From Zygnema cylindricum (lineage: Eukaryota; Streptophyta; Zygnematophyceae; Zygnematales; Zygnemataceae): a stretch of DNA of 64,000 nucleotides. Each line of letters begins with the position of its first letter. Within the stretch, counting starts at the first letter, position 1. Positions 1 to 10,253 of this stretch are shown here, piece after piece. The notes under the pieces were generated by a model. The model saw nothing but the letters and a program-made list of their open reading frames with translations. It made no database searches and was not told the DNA's origin. The position numbers and the translations under genes are program-made. The stretch covers positions 1-64,000 of the forward strand of contig JBBHKE010003428.1 of NCBI GenBank assembly GCA_037447655.1. Reading direction: 5' to 3'.

Positions 1-2901
1 AAAAGGTAGCCAAGGGATGTTTAGGCTGATTTTAAGCAATAAAAAGAAGAAAGTTTACTATGCTGGTTTTCATGATATCATGTTGTGGCATAAGAGGCTT
101 GGACATGTGCACTTAGATAAGATGAAAGTAATGAAAAAGATGGGAATATTGGAAAGAATTCAGCTCCGAGAAAATGAAAACCTAAGTGATTGTAGTGGTT
201 GTGCTCAAGGTAACTCACACAAACTACCCTTCCCAAAGGAAGCCACGTATAAAGCCAAAAAATTGTTTGACTAGGTACACACTGATATTTGGGGACTGGC
301 TAGAGTGCCCTCACCCGGTATTAAAGGTTTATGATGACAATCACTAACGATTGGTCTAGTTACACTAAATTGAATAATTTGAAAAATAAATCGGAGGCAC
401 CACAAGTTTTTAAGCAATATGAAACATTGAGTGAGAAACTCTATGAAACCTCTATTAAAAGAGTAAAGAGTGGTAATGGGGTAGATTTTATCTCAAACTA
501 GTTTGAGGATTTTATGAGAGAAGATAGAGTGCAACACCAAAAGACAATTATGAAAATCATGAGCAGAATGGTGTAGCCGAAAGATTAAATAGAACACTAA
601 GTGATAGTGCTAGAAGTATGTTGTCGGATAAAAAGATAGGAAAAGGTTTTGTGCCGAAGCCATGAACTGTGCTAATAACGTCAAAAATAGAGTTATTACT
701 TCAGCGCTAAAAGGCCAAACACCTTATGAGAGATGGACCGGCCGGAAAACCAGTCATATCTCACTTAAAGGTTTTCGACTGTCAAGTGTTATGTTTTAAT
801 ACAGAACGGTCTAATTAGAAGCTAGATTCTAAAGGAAAATCAGGGTACTTATTAGGATTTGATAAGGATGTAAAAGGATATACAGTTTATGAACTAAAAT
901 GAAAAGATAATCTTAGTAAAACATCTAGTAGTTATGGATGAAGGAAAGTTTGTGGATCCTTTCAATTATACAAAGTCAGTTAAAAATAAATTTGAGTCAC
1001 AAAGTTTTGATGACTTTAAGCTTCCTAACTATTCAGGTATGAAAGAAAATGAAATTCTTGCAGGTACAAATCAGACCGAGAAAGAATCGGCTACGGAAAC
1101 TTCAGTGACAACTCTACAAGAAGCGGAAGACGTGGTGGAAATTGATTCAAAATCAAAGGACAAGGGAGAAGCCGAGATTGTTTGAAAGAACTAACGGGAA
1201 CCATCTATTCCGATTGCAAATTTTGAGGGGGGAAGGAGAAGTAGCAAAAGGTTGCAAGAAAAATAGGTTAATAACAAGGTAACAAAACTCTCTCATCCGG
1301 ATAAACCTCAAACTTTTGAATAGGCTATGAATTGTCTAGACAAAACCTGTGGAAGATAGCCATCAAAGAGGGGATGGCCTCAATTATGGCAGGCGATACT
1401 TGGGAGCTAGTGGATTTTCCACCTAACCAAAAACCAATCGGGTGTAAGTGTGTGTTCAAATTAAAACTATACCCAGATAACACCATTGAGCGCTACAAGG
1501 CCGGATTAGTGGCAAAAGGATTTACAGAAAGAGATGGATTCGACTAAAATGAAATCTTTCCCCTGGTCGTCACATTTCCCTACGTCTGCATACATCTCAG
1601 TTTGGTAGCAGCCAAAGACATGGAGGTGCACCAGAAGGACATCATGACAACCTTTTTGCATAGAGAATTAGAAGAGGAGATCTTCATGTGATAACCCGAA
1701 GGATTTGTGGAGGAAGGAGAGGAGAGTAAGGTATGCCAGCTGATTAAATCTCTTTATGGTTTGAAACAAGCGCCTCGACGGTGGAATAAGAAGCTTGATG
1801 AGTTTTTTATTGGTCTCGGATATATCCGGATCAGCTCATATCACTCAATCTATGTTTTTGAAGATAACGAAGGTGTTATTTTTATTGCAATTTATGTTGA
1901 TGATTTGCTTGTTTTAAGTAAATCAATGGACAAAGTTAATAAACTGAAAACAGATCTTACGGGGAGATTTAAAATGAACCATATAGGGGAGGCAAGATAG
2001 ATTTTAGGAATTCAAGTAGAAAAAGACCGAGAAAGAAAGATTATAAGATTGACTCAAAAAGAAGCAATAGGGCAAATGTTAGAAAAATTTCAGATGGATA
2101 AGACTTATAGTTGTACAACTTGAATGGAGTTAAAGAACGGAAGTGAGGGAATTCTGGAAGAAGGAGTCATAATCTTAGACGAAGAATTAGGTCCTAAGGA
2201 ACAGAAGTTCACACAGACTATTCCTTACATGCAAGAAGTGGGAAGCATAATCTATTTTATGATTTGTACCCGGCCGATTTTGGTTGCAGCTTTAGGAGTG
2301 CTGAGTAGAAGTCTAAATGCTCCCACTAAAAGAGATTTGGAGGAAGCTAAAAGAGTCTTTAGATATTTGATAAGATTTAGGGATCTATGGTTGCATTTGG
2401 GTGGGGGAAATAGTGACTTCACTACTTGGAATGATGCTAGTTATGGTGATGCTCTGATGAGGAGATGTACTTCAGGATATGTATTATATGTGGGTGATGG
2501 GGCTTGTTGCAGGAGTAGCGAACATCAAAAGGTTATTGCTCAGTCCACCATGGAGGCTGATTATATAGCCTCTTGCTATGTTGTAAAAGAATTGATTTGG
2601 GTAAAGTCTTTGTTTCGTAAGCTTGGTCACCTTAAGAGTGGTGTGCAATTTTTTTTTTGTGATATTCAGGCAGCAATCGCTATTGCTTCTAATCCAAAAC
2701 ATCATTTTAAAGCCAAACACATGGAGATTAGACTCAACTTTGTTAGAGGCAAGGTAGAAAACAAAATAATCAGTTTTGAGTACATACCAGATAGCGAGAT
2801 GGTAGGAGATATGATGACCAAACCTGTGCCTTCCCTTAAGCTAATTTTTTGTAATGAGAAGTGTGGGATGAAATTAAAAAGTGACTGAAAAATAATGGAA
2901 G
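1..2901 (+). pseudogene. Ty1/copia element A: decayed integrase-RT-RNase H polyprotein
   Basis: This is the 3' two thirds of a copia polyprotein, cut by the window edge. In order it shows the GAG-pre-integrase/HHCC zinc region (17-274, 'HKRLGHVH' then 'CSGC'), the integrase core (about 275-900, full of stops and frameshifts), the variable linker (934-1185), reverse transcriptase (1332-2000, with an intact YVDD at about 1890-1901) and RNase H (2124-2888, 'STMEADYIAS' and 'KHMEIRLNF'). At least ten in-frame stops or frameshifts show that it is dead. Order protease-integrase-RT-RNase H is diagnostic of Ty1/copia. It ends at 2887 just before a purine-rich tract and its 3' LTR. It is the same family as the other copia copies to its right. 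Confidence 0.9.
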
Positions 2902-3237
2902 TGTAGAAATTAATGGTTCTTTTATTATTTTCTAGGTCTAAAATGAAACGCAGAAAAGAAGTCGAGGCATTCTGGCTCTAACTCCTCTCTTTAGTTCCAG
3001 CACTTGTCTTAGTCATTGAAGGTTGAAGAGGGAGATAGAGCCATGGCTGCTTATACTGTCTAGAGACAAGCAGGCATTTTTTTTTAGGTTTACTAGAAGG
3101 ATACTAGACGGACCTAGGATTTGATCGTGGTACCTGACATTTTTTAAGTTAGCCGATAACGGCTAGCTTTATCCTACAAATCTAAAATCGGTGCTGAGAC
3201 ATATAGGGTTTGACAAATATTTAAATAGTTAGACGTG
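2902..3237 (+). repeat. Truncated 3' LTR of copia element A
   Basis: The LTR begins with TGTAGAAATTAATGG, matching the LTR starts at 5100, 9199, 13035 and 19762, directly after the purine tract 'aataatggaa'. It follows the family for about 335 bases and then breaks at about 3237, where reverse-strand gag sequence of element B begins. The remaining two thirds of the LTR are missing, so this junction is a rearrangement breakpoint rather than a normal LTR end. Confidence 0.8.
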
Positions 3238-3791
3238 ATTACAAAAATCCAACATCTTCCCCCCCTTCTTTACATATGCATCAATTTTCTGATCAACAAA
3301 CTGTTGTTGCTGAATCGTACCACTTGCGTACATCTATATGAGAGCCACCAAAAGATCGGATGCCCTCCCTACCTACAAATGAGGAGATGCAAGCCGTTGA
3401 GTAAGATGGCGAAGGATGGAGTGTTTTGCCGCCACATTCTTGTAGTTCTACGTATCGACATCATTCTCCACGTTCCTCAAAATAGGTGACATGAATGCTG
3501 AACAGGTTGCTATTGGTGTGACCGTCTCCTTCTCTTTTCCTTTGTCCACCACCTCCTCTTACTTTATCTCCTCCGTTGGAGATGGATTTGAATCTTTGGT
3601 GAATCAGCTCCCTGTAAACCCTGGAGGGATCCGAAGTCTAGATGAAAGCCTCACCTGTCCACTCACTATTCCACAAAACCTTTTCTCACATAGAGCTCCT
3701 GTCATCATACTTTCCCAGTATATGAAGCTTGTTCCATTAAAGATGGGCACGATAGAGGGTGGGCCCATAACGTATATTCTGAGACCTGCAT
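3238..3791 (-). pseudogene. Copia element B: gag fragment, inverted
   Basis: Read on the minus strand this is the start of the family gag: after the PBS come 'MGPPSIVPIFNGTSF' and 'ALCEKRF.GIVSGQV', homologous to 10234-10490 (+) and 14042-14200 (+). A single-base loss just after the LTR-encoded ATG at 3791 puts the first residues out of frame with the rest, and further stops follow. It stops at 3238, where it abuts the broken LTR of element A in opposite orientation. Confidence 0.85.
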
Positions 3792-4815
3792 AGGTCCTTA
3801 AAATAGGCAGCTCACACGAAGCCTCTAACACAACTGTGACCCTTTTGTGTTTCAGCATGAATAACTTCCACCGTGGTAAACAAAAACTCTCACCAACTTC
3901 ACCTCTGTGATGTCAAAACTCCTTTGAGTCAATAACAAAAAGCATATCTGAATTTGCTCCCTTGAGCTGTTAGTTATAGAGGGTCAAAGTTGACCATTTG
4001 TAGAGAAGCTCTCTCGGGGAGAGGGTCCTATCTACCAAATTTTGTAAGACCTGTCTCTCTCTAAAACTCTATCAACTACAGTACCGCACCAATCATAATA
4101 CTATATTGTACAGAAAGGTACAGATTTCGGTGTACTTTCTCTACGGCCATTGTACGACATGGCCAACAAATCGACATATGTCATATTTGGATTCATTCGT
4201 GTTATCCGCGGAGATGCTATAATCCAATGTGGTTTTGTCACGTGTCAATCGATGTGGCGGTGACTATAAACTGCCAAAAACCTATTCTGCGATCTCAGCA
4301 TCCTTCCCGACCGTCTGATCAAAACCGGGTTTCAATCATAGTCGTCATAAATAGTTGCGTGATATTTGTTTCGTTGTCGAAACAAAATGCGTGCTATCCG
4401 TTTCGGAACCGTATCGTATTTCGTACTTTAAAAAAGTGAATCTATTTGTGACGTATATAATAGGCGTTAAATGGATTAATTCACGTCTAACTATTTAAAT
4501 ATTTGTCAAACCTTACATGTCTCAGCACCGATTTTAGACTTGTAGGATATAGCTAGCCGTTACGGGCTAACTTGACAAGCAACAGGTATCACGATCAAAT
4601 CTCGGTTCTGTCTAGTATCCTTTTGGTAAACTTAAAAAACAAGTGTCTATCTCTCTAGACTGCACAAGCAGCCATGGCACTATCTCCTTCTTCAACCTTT
4701 AGCGACTGTGACAAGTGTGGGAGCTGAAGTGAGGAGTTAGAGGCAAACTGCCTCGGCTTTTTTTCAAGATTTCATTTTAGACCTGGAAAATATTAAAATA
4801 ACCATTAATTTTACA
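3773..4815 (-). repeat. 5' LTR of copia element B (minus)
   Basis: On the minus strand the LTR starts TGTAAAATTAATGG at 4815 and runs about 1043 bases to 3773, where the PBS-like GTTATGGGCCCA follows. Its body shares the 'ctaggtctaaaatg' box, the antisense tRNA-like module and the downstream leader with the other LTRs. It points away from the 5' LTR of element C, so the two elements are head-to-head across 284 bases of unrelated DNA. Confidence 0.8.
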
Positions 4816-5099
4816 CGCGAGCCATTGCTCCACATTCGTTCGAATAGAAGTCTTGAGCCCTTTCAGATATCGATCAATGTCTTCGTCCTCCGTCATCGTT
4901 AGGATATAGACCTTCCATTATAAGAACTGTTGTGTATACTCCATGACGGAAGTGCGTTGTTTTAATACTTAAACTATATCGCTTGCAGCCTTGACTATAA
5001 TCACGGGTTGCCAGCAGTCACAATGAGAACTGATGAACATGGTCTAATCAGCGGGTACCTCGTCGCTTTCCACCATTGCTCTCCACCATGCCTTGCAGC
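4816..5099 (-). pseudogene. Ty3/gypsy-like gag fragment between two copia LTRs
   Basis: Minus-strand translation gives 'SCKAWWRAMVESDEVPAD' and, further on, 'SVMEYTQQFL', 'MTEDEDIDRYLKGLK' and 'IRTNVEQWLA', interrupted by stops. The pattern of a WW.A segment, an F-L segment and a conserved YLKGL helix resembles the Retrotrans_gag domain of Ty3/gypsy elements. It is unlike anything in the copia elements and appears to be the older DNA into which the flanking copia elements inserted. The identification is by eye only. Confidence 0.5.
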
Positions 5100-6147
5100 T
5101 GTCGGAACTAATGGTTCTTTTAGTATTTTATAGGTTTAAAATGAAATGCAGAAAAGAAGTCAAGGCAGTTTGCCTCTTACTCCTCTCTTTAGCTGCCACA
5201 CGTGTCGCACTCACTGAAGGTTGAAGAGGGAGACAGAGCCATGGCTGCCTATGCTATCTAGAGTGAGAGAGACAGTTATTTTTTAGGTTTACTATAAAGA
5301 TAGTTGACGGAACTAGGATTTGATTGTGATACCTAATCTTCGTCAAGTTAGCCGGTAACGGCTAGCTTTATCCTACAAGTCTATGATCGGTGGTGAGAAA
5401 TATAAAGTTTGACAAATATTTAAATAGTTAGACGTGAACTAATCCATTTAACGGCAACTATGTACGTCATGCATAGATTCAGTTTTGTAAAGTACGGAGT
5501 ACGGAACGATTCTAAAACGGATAGCACACATTTTGTTTCGACAACGAAAAAAATATCGCGCAAGTATTTATGACGACTACGATTGAAACCCGGTTTTGAT
5601 CAGACAGTCACGAAAGATCCTAAGATCGTGGAATACGATTTTGGTGGTTTGCGGTCACCGCCACATCGATTGACACGTGACACAACCACATTGGATTATG
5701 GTAACACCAGGAATTACATGAACGAATCCAAATATGACATGTGTCGACTTGTTGGCCATGTCGTACAATGGCCGTAGAAAAAGTACACCGGCATCTGTAC
5801 CTTTCTATAGGACACGGTATTATGATTGGTGCCATACAACAGTAGATGGAGTTTTAAAGAGAGATAAGACTTAGAAAAATTCGGTAGATACGACCCTCTC
5901 TCTGAGAGACTTTCTGTACCAAAGGTCAACTTTGACCCTTTATAACTTACTACTTAAGGGATCAAATTCAGAGATTTTTTTTGCTATCGACTAAAGGGTG
6001 TCTTAGCTTCACAAAGGTGAAAGTGGTCAGAGTTTTTGTCTGCCAAGGTGGCAGCTATTCTTGTTGAAACACAAAAGGGTCAGGGTTATCTTAGAGGCTT
6101 CGTATGAGCTACCCTTTCTAAGGACCTATGGAGGTCTCAGAATTGCA
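5100..6147 (+). repeat. 5' LTR of copia element C
   Basis: The LTR runs from TGTCGGAACTAATGG to 'cagaattgca', giving TG...CA termini and 1048 bases. The PBS-like 'agttatgggccca' follows immediately. An ATG at 6128, inside the LTR end, is in frame with gag. The LTR contains the family antisense tRNA-like module at about 5310-5400. Confidence 0.85.
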
Positions 6148-7012
6148 AGTTATGGGCCCACCCTCTAGGGTATCTATCTTTAATGAAACTGGCTTCATAT
6201 ACTGAGAAAGTATGATGAGAGGAGCTCTCAGTGAGAAAAGATTATGGGGAATAGTGATTGGACGGGTGAGGCGTCTAGCAACTCTTGTTATCCCTCCAAG
6301 GTTTGGAGGAAGCAGATTCACCAAAGATGCAGATCCATCTCCAACGGAGGAGACAAAAGAAGGGGACGTGGTGGAAAAAGGAAAGGAGAAAGAGACGATC
6401 TTACCGATAGTAACTAGTTCAGCATTCATGTCATCTTTACCAAAGAACAAAGAAAATGATACCGATACTTGGGACTACAACAATATGGCAGCAAAGCACT
6501 TCATCCTCCGCCATCTTACTCAAGGGCTTGCATCTCCTCATTTGCAAGTAGAGAGGGCATACGATCTTTGGGTGGCACTCATAAAGATGTACTGAAGTGG
6601 TATGATTCAGGAACAATAGTTCGCCAATCAGAAAATTAATGGATATTTATACAAGGGGGGGAAGATGTTGGATTTTTATATTGAGCTTGCAACACTTTTC
6701 ATGGAGCTAGAGAGTGCAAGACAAGTTGAAACTGAAAAGATCAAGGTTATCAACTTGCTCATGAAGTTACTAGATGAGTTTGAGAATATATTCAACCGTG
6801 TGCAGGACTTGCCAAACACAAGGTGGAAATCAAATTCAGTGGTAGGGATGATTCTCGTTTGGGAGAACACGATTGAGATCCGAAGGGGATGAAAGAGTGG
6901 GCAAGCCTTGGCAGCTATAACCGATTGGAGGAACAACGATTCTACGAAACCGGTCGGAAATTATGGAGGTGGGGGAAAAAAAATTAGACAGAGAAGTTTG
7001 GACCAAGGGCTC
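6128..7012 (+). pseudogene. Copia element C: gag, first part
   Basis: The gag reading frame begins in the LTR end ('MEVSELQVMGPPSRV') and continues with 'RHLTQGLASPHLQVERAYDLW', the copia gag helix region. Stops at about 6200 and 6594 and frameshifts break it. At 7012 it is interrupted by a solo LTR (7013-8079) and resumes at 8080 with the nucleocapsid zinc knuckle. Confidence 0.85.
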
Positions 7013-8079
7013 TGAAATTCTATGGGCTCCATTGCCCACAGAATTCGCAGATCCAAAAGAAGCTAATCTAGATAGTGCCGACTCCAAGTTGATATAAACC
7101 CAAATAAATGATCCCTTGACAATAAGAACCCCAATATACCTTCACCCCTGTGAAAAGAAGACCTTCTGTGTGCTCAGTTCCACCACAAAATGCAAAGCTT
7201 CAATATGTGTTTTGAACAATATTCCCCACTTTGACTTTCCCACTGAATAAGTGCCACCCTGGCACGCAAAGACTCTGACCGACTACACCCTTGTGTAGCT
7301 TGGACTCCCTTGAGTCCGCAGCAAAAAGAATCACTGAATTTGCTCACCCGAGCATTAAGTTATGGCTGGTCAAAGATGACCTTTATAGTTACAAGCTCTC
7401 TTAGAGAGAGGTACCTAAATATCACTAAGTCTTGGTCTGCCTACTCACGACTACCTACTACTAAACCCTAGTCCAATAGGAACACTATAAAGTACAAGAA
7501 GGTACAATGGGCGATGTACTTATTGTACGTCCATTGTACGACAAGGTCTACAAGGTGACACCTGTCAAATCGGAAGCCATGGTTCCTCCTCCCATCTTCT
7601 CCGGTATCAAATAATGTGGCGCCACGTGGCACCGCGTGACGCTATCTCCGTATGCCGCCAAAAGCTCACTTCGCGTGGCGGCTATAATGCCGGCCGTCCG
7701 ATCAAAACATATTTTACACGGTTCAGATTCGCGTACATGCAGAAATTGCTCCTTTTGGTTAGTCTGCTGTTAATTAGCTGTAGCGTTAATATTTAGATAT
7801 TTATGAAACCCGTCACGTGTACTGTTTCGGTAACGCCTTAATGGATAAGGCTTACGTCTACAAAGCGAACCACATACCCTGGTTCAAATCCCGTTAGGAG
7901 CAACATTTTGGCCACCTATCAGTTTTCCTGCCTGTTTTTGCCTGTTTCTTCTTTTTGACTATGGGGCAGCCATGGCTATGTTGTCTTCCAGTGACTACGA
8001 CAAGTATGGATGACTTAGACAAGACCATCTGACAAACACATAGAATAAATTCAGACCTAGAAAATACACAAATTTAACA
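7013..8079 (-). mobile_element. Solo LTR of the copia family (minus), nested in element C
   Basis: On the minus strand it starts TGTTAAATTTGTG at 8079 and ends in ...ATTTCA at 7013, 1067 bases, with no internal region. It is flanked by a perfect 5-base direct repeat GGCTC (7008-7012 and 8080-8084). Removing it with one repeat copy restores the gag sequence 'accaagggctcccaaggg', which matches the uninterrupted homolog at 11070-11090. This is the signature of insertion followed by LTR-LTR recombination. Confidence 0.9.
7831..7902 (+). other. tRNA-Arg-like module within solo LTR (antisense to LTR)
   Basis: The plus strand shows a tRNA-like D-arm 'ccttaatggataaggc' and, 40 bases on, a B-box-like 'ggttcaaatccc'. 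The D-arm is nearly identical to that of tRNA-Arg genes. Acceptor-stem pairing is not preserved, so it is a relic or a Pol III promoter module rather than a functional tRNA. The same module recurs, more diverged, in antisense in the other LTRs. Confidence 0.5.
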
Positions 8080-9198
8080 GGCTCCCAAGGGTTTTTGTCA
8101 TTTTTGTAAGAATGTAGGGAACTATATGGCGGAGTGCACGTTCTTAACCAAACTTTGGTTTAAGGAGGGGCAGATCGCTGGACCTCCAAGAGGAAAGAAA
8201 AAGGCTCTTGTGACTGAGGTACACGAGGAGTTATCTGAGGACGAGGACGGTGAGCTTATTGTGGATGAGGAGTCGGAGGCAAAGACAGAGGTCGAATTTC
8301 CTCGAAGCATAAATGAGCTTTTGGAGGTTTGAAAGGTGAAGGAGGTGGGATTGTGGATTCTCGTGCCTCCACGCACATGTGTAAGGATAAACACTTGTTC
8401 ACTAAGATGAAAAAGATTCCCACCGTAGAGATAGAGTATAGGGATGGGAGGGTTGTCACTACTTCTATGGTAGGATCGGTAGATCTGAAAGTTTTAGTGG
8501 AAGGATAGACATCTATAGTGACATTCTCTGATGTGATGTTTATTCATGAGTTAAACAAAAACCTCATCTCAATGTCTTTGTTAGATCCTAAGGATTTTGA
8601 GACTAGCACAGGGAAGGGAACCTTTACTGCTAGCTTTGAGGAGGAAGTTTATTTCACTGGTGAAAAAGGAAGCCAAGAGATATTTAGGCTGATTTTAAGC
8701 AATGAAAAGAAAAATGTTTACTATGTTGGTGTTCATGATATCATGTTGTGGCATAAGAGGCTTGGACAAGTGCATTTAGATAAGCTGAAAGAATTAAAAA
8801 AGATGGGAATGGTGGAAGTAATTCAGTTTGGTGAAAGTGAAAGCCTAAGTGACTGTAGTGGTTGTGCTGAAGGTAAGGCACACAGGTTACTCTTCCTAAA
8901 GGAATCCACTACAAATGAGAAAAACTGTTAGGCTTGGTATATATTGATATATGGGGACAGGCCAGAGTGCCCTCACCCGGTGTTAAAGGTTTATGATGAC
9001 AATCACTAACGATTAGTCTTGATACCCTAGAGTGTATTTTTTGCAAAATATATCAGAGGCCCCACAGGTTTTTAACAAATATAAGGCATGGAGTGAGAAA
9101 CTCCATGAAACCTCTATTAAGTGAGTAAGAAGTGATAATGGGGGAGAGTATACCTCCTATGAGTTTGAGGATTTTCTGAGAGAAGATTGAGTGCAACT
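8080..9198 (+). pseudogene. Copia element C: zinc knuckle, protease and integrase start
   Basis: This continues element C after the solo LTR. It holds the degenerate CCHC knuckle region (8100-8150), an acidic spacer ('EELSEDEDGELI'), the protease with its active-site region altered ('DSRASTHMC' instead of DSGAS-type) at about 8350-8380, then the GAG-pre-integrase HHCC domain ('HKRLGQVHLD', 'CSGC') and the first part of the integrase core. Stops are frequent. At 9198, inside the integrase, the sequence switches to the 5' LTR of element D. Confidence 0.85.
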
Positions 9199-10253
9199 TG
9201 TAGAAATCAATGGTCCATTTTAAGTATTTTCTCGGTCTAAATAGAAATATAGAAAGAAGCTGAGGCAGTCTACCTCTAACTTCTCTCTCCAAACTCTCAA
9301 ACTTGTCGCAGTCACTGAGAAATTGGAGAGGGAGCTAGAACCATGGCTACCTTGGCTATCCAGAGGTTTACGGGAAATATATATTAGTTAGGGGTCTATT
9401 TACTAAAAGGTATGTGCCGGCCACAGCATTTGATCTTCGTACCTACCGGCCGGCAGACAGCCAGTAGTCGGTAGCCTTAGCCGCTAAGTCTAGAACTAGT
9501 GTTACGTAATATATGGTTTGATAATTAGTTAAACATTATCAGGTAGGATAATTCATTTAACTGTAACTGTTTACGCGATACATAGATCCAATAATGTAAA
9601 AGTGCGGATTACGGTATGGATAAGAAACCAATACCGCGCATTTATTTCTTTAATGAAACGTATATCACGCATGTATTTATTACGGCTACGATTAAATGTG
9701 AATTTAATCGGACGACCGAAATTAACGTCGAGATCGCGGAAGAGGATTTCGGCGGTTTGTGGTCATCGCCACATCAGATGACACGTGGCATAATGACATT
9801 GGATCGCGGCATCTCCGAGGATTAAGGGAGCGAATCCGAACATACCACGTGTCGACATTTAGGCCATGTCGTACAGTGTCCGTACAGAAAGTACACCGGC
9901 AGCTGTACTTTTGTGTACATAACTGTAATCTGATTTGTTCCGTACATCAGTAGATAGAGTCTGTGAGAGAGATAAGTCTTAGAAAATTTAGGAGATAGGA
10001 CCCTCTCTTCCAGAGGGCTTCTGTACAAAAGGTCAACTTTGACCCTCTATAACTTACTGCTCTGGGGAGCAAATTCAGAGATTCTTTTTGCTATCGACTC
10101 AAGGGAGTCTTGCCTTCACAAGGGTGAAGTTGGTTAGTGTTATTGTGCCAGGGTGGTAGTGGTTTTTGCTGAAACACAAAGGGGTCAGGGTTATCCTAGA
10201 GTCTTCTTGGAAAGCTGTCCACTCTGAGGACATATGGAGGTCTCACAGTTTCA
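9199..10253 (+). repeat. 5' LTR of copia element D
   Basis: The LTR runs from TGTAGAAATCAATGG to 'cacagtttca', about 1055 bases, followed at once by GGTTATGGGCCCACC. It shares the family 'tattttctcggtct' box and the leader with 'ctttttgctatcgactcaa'. The upstream flank is element C integrase. Confidence 0.85.

Noticed and set aside
3491-3793. 100-codon plus-strand frame
   Set aside because: Antisense shadow of the inverted gag of element B.
7614-7796. 60-codon frame with a hydrophobic end
   Set aside because: Lies inside the solo LTR, antisense to it, and is not conserved in the other LTRs.
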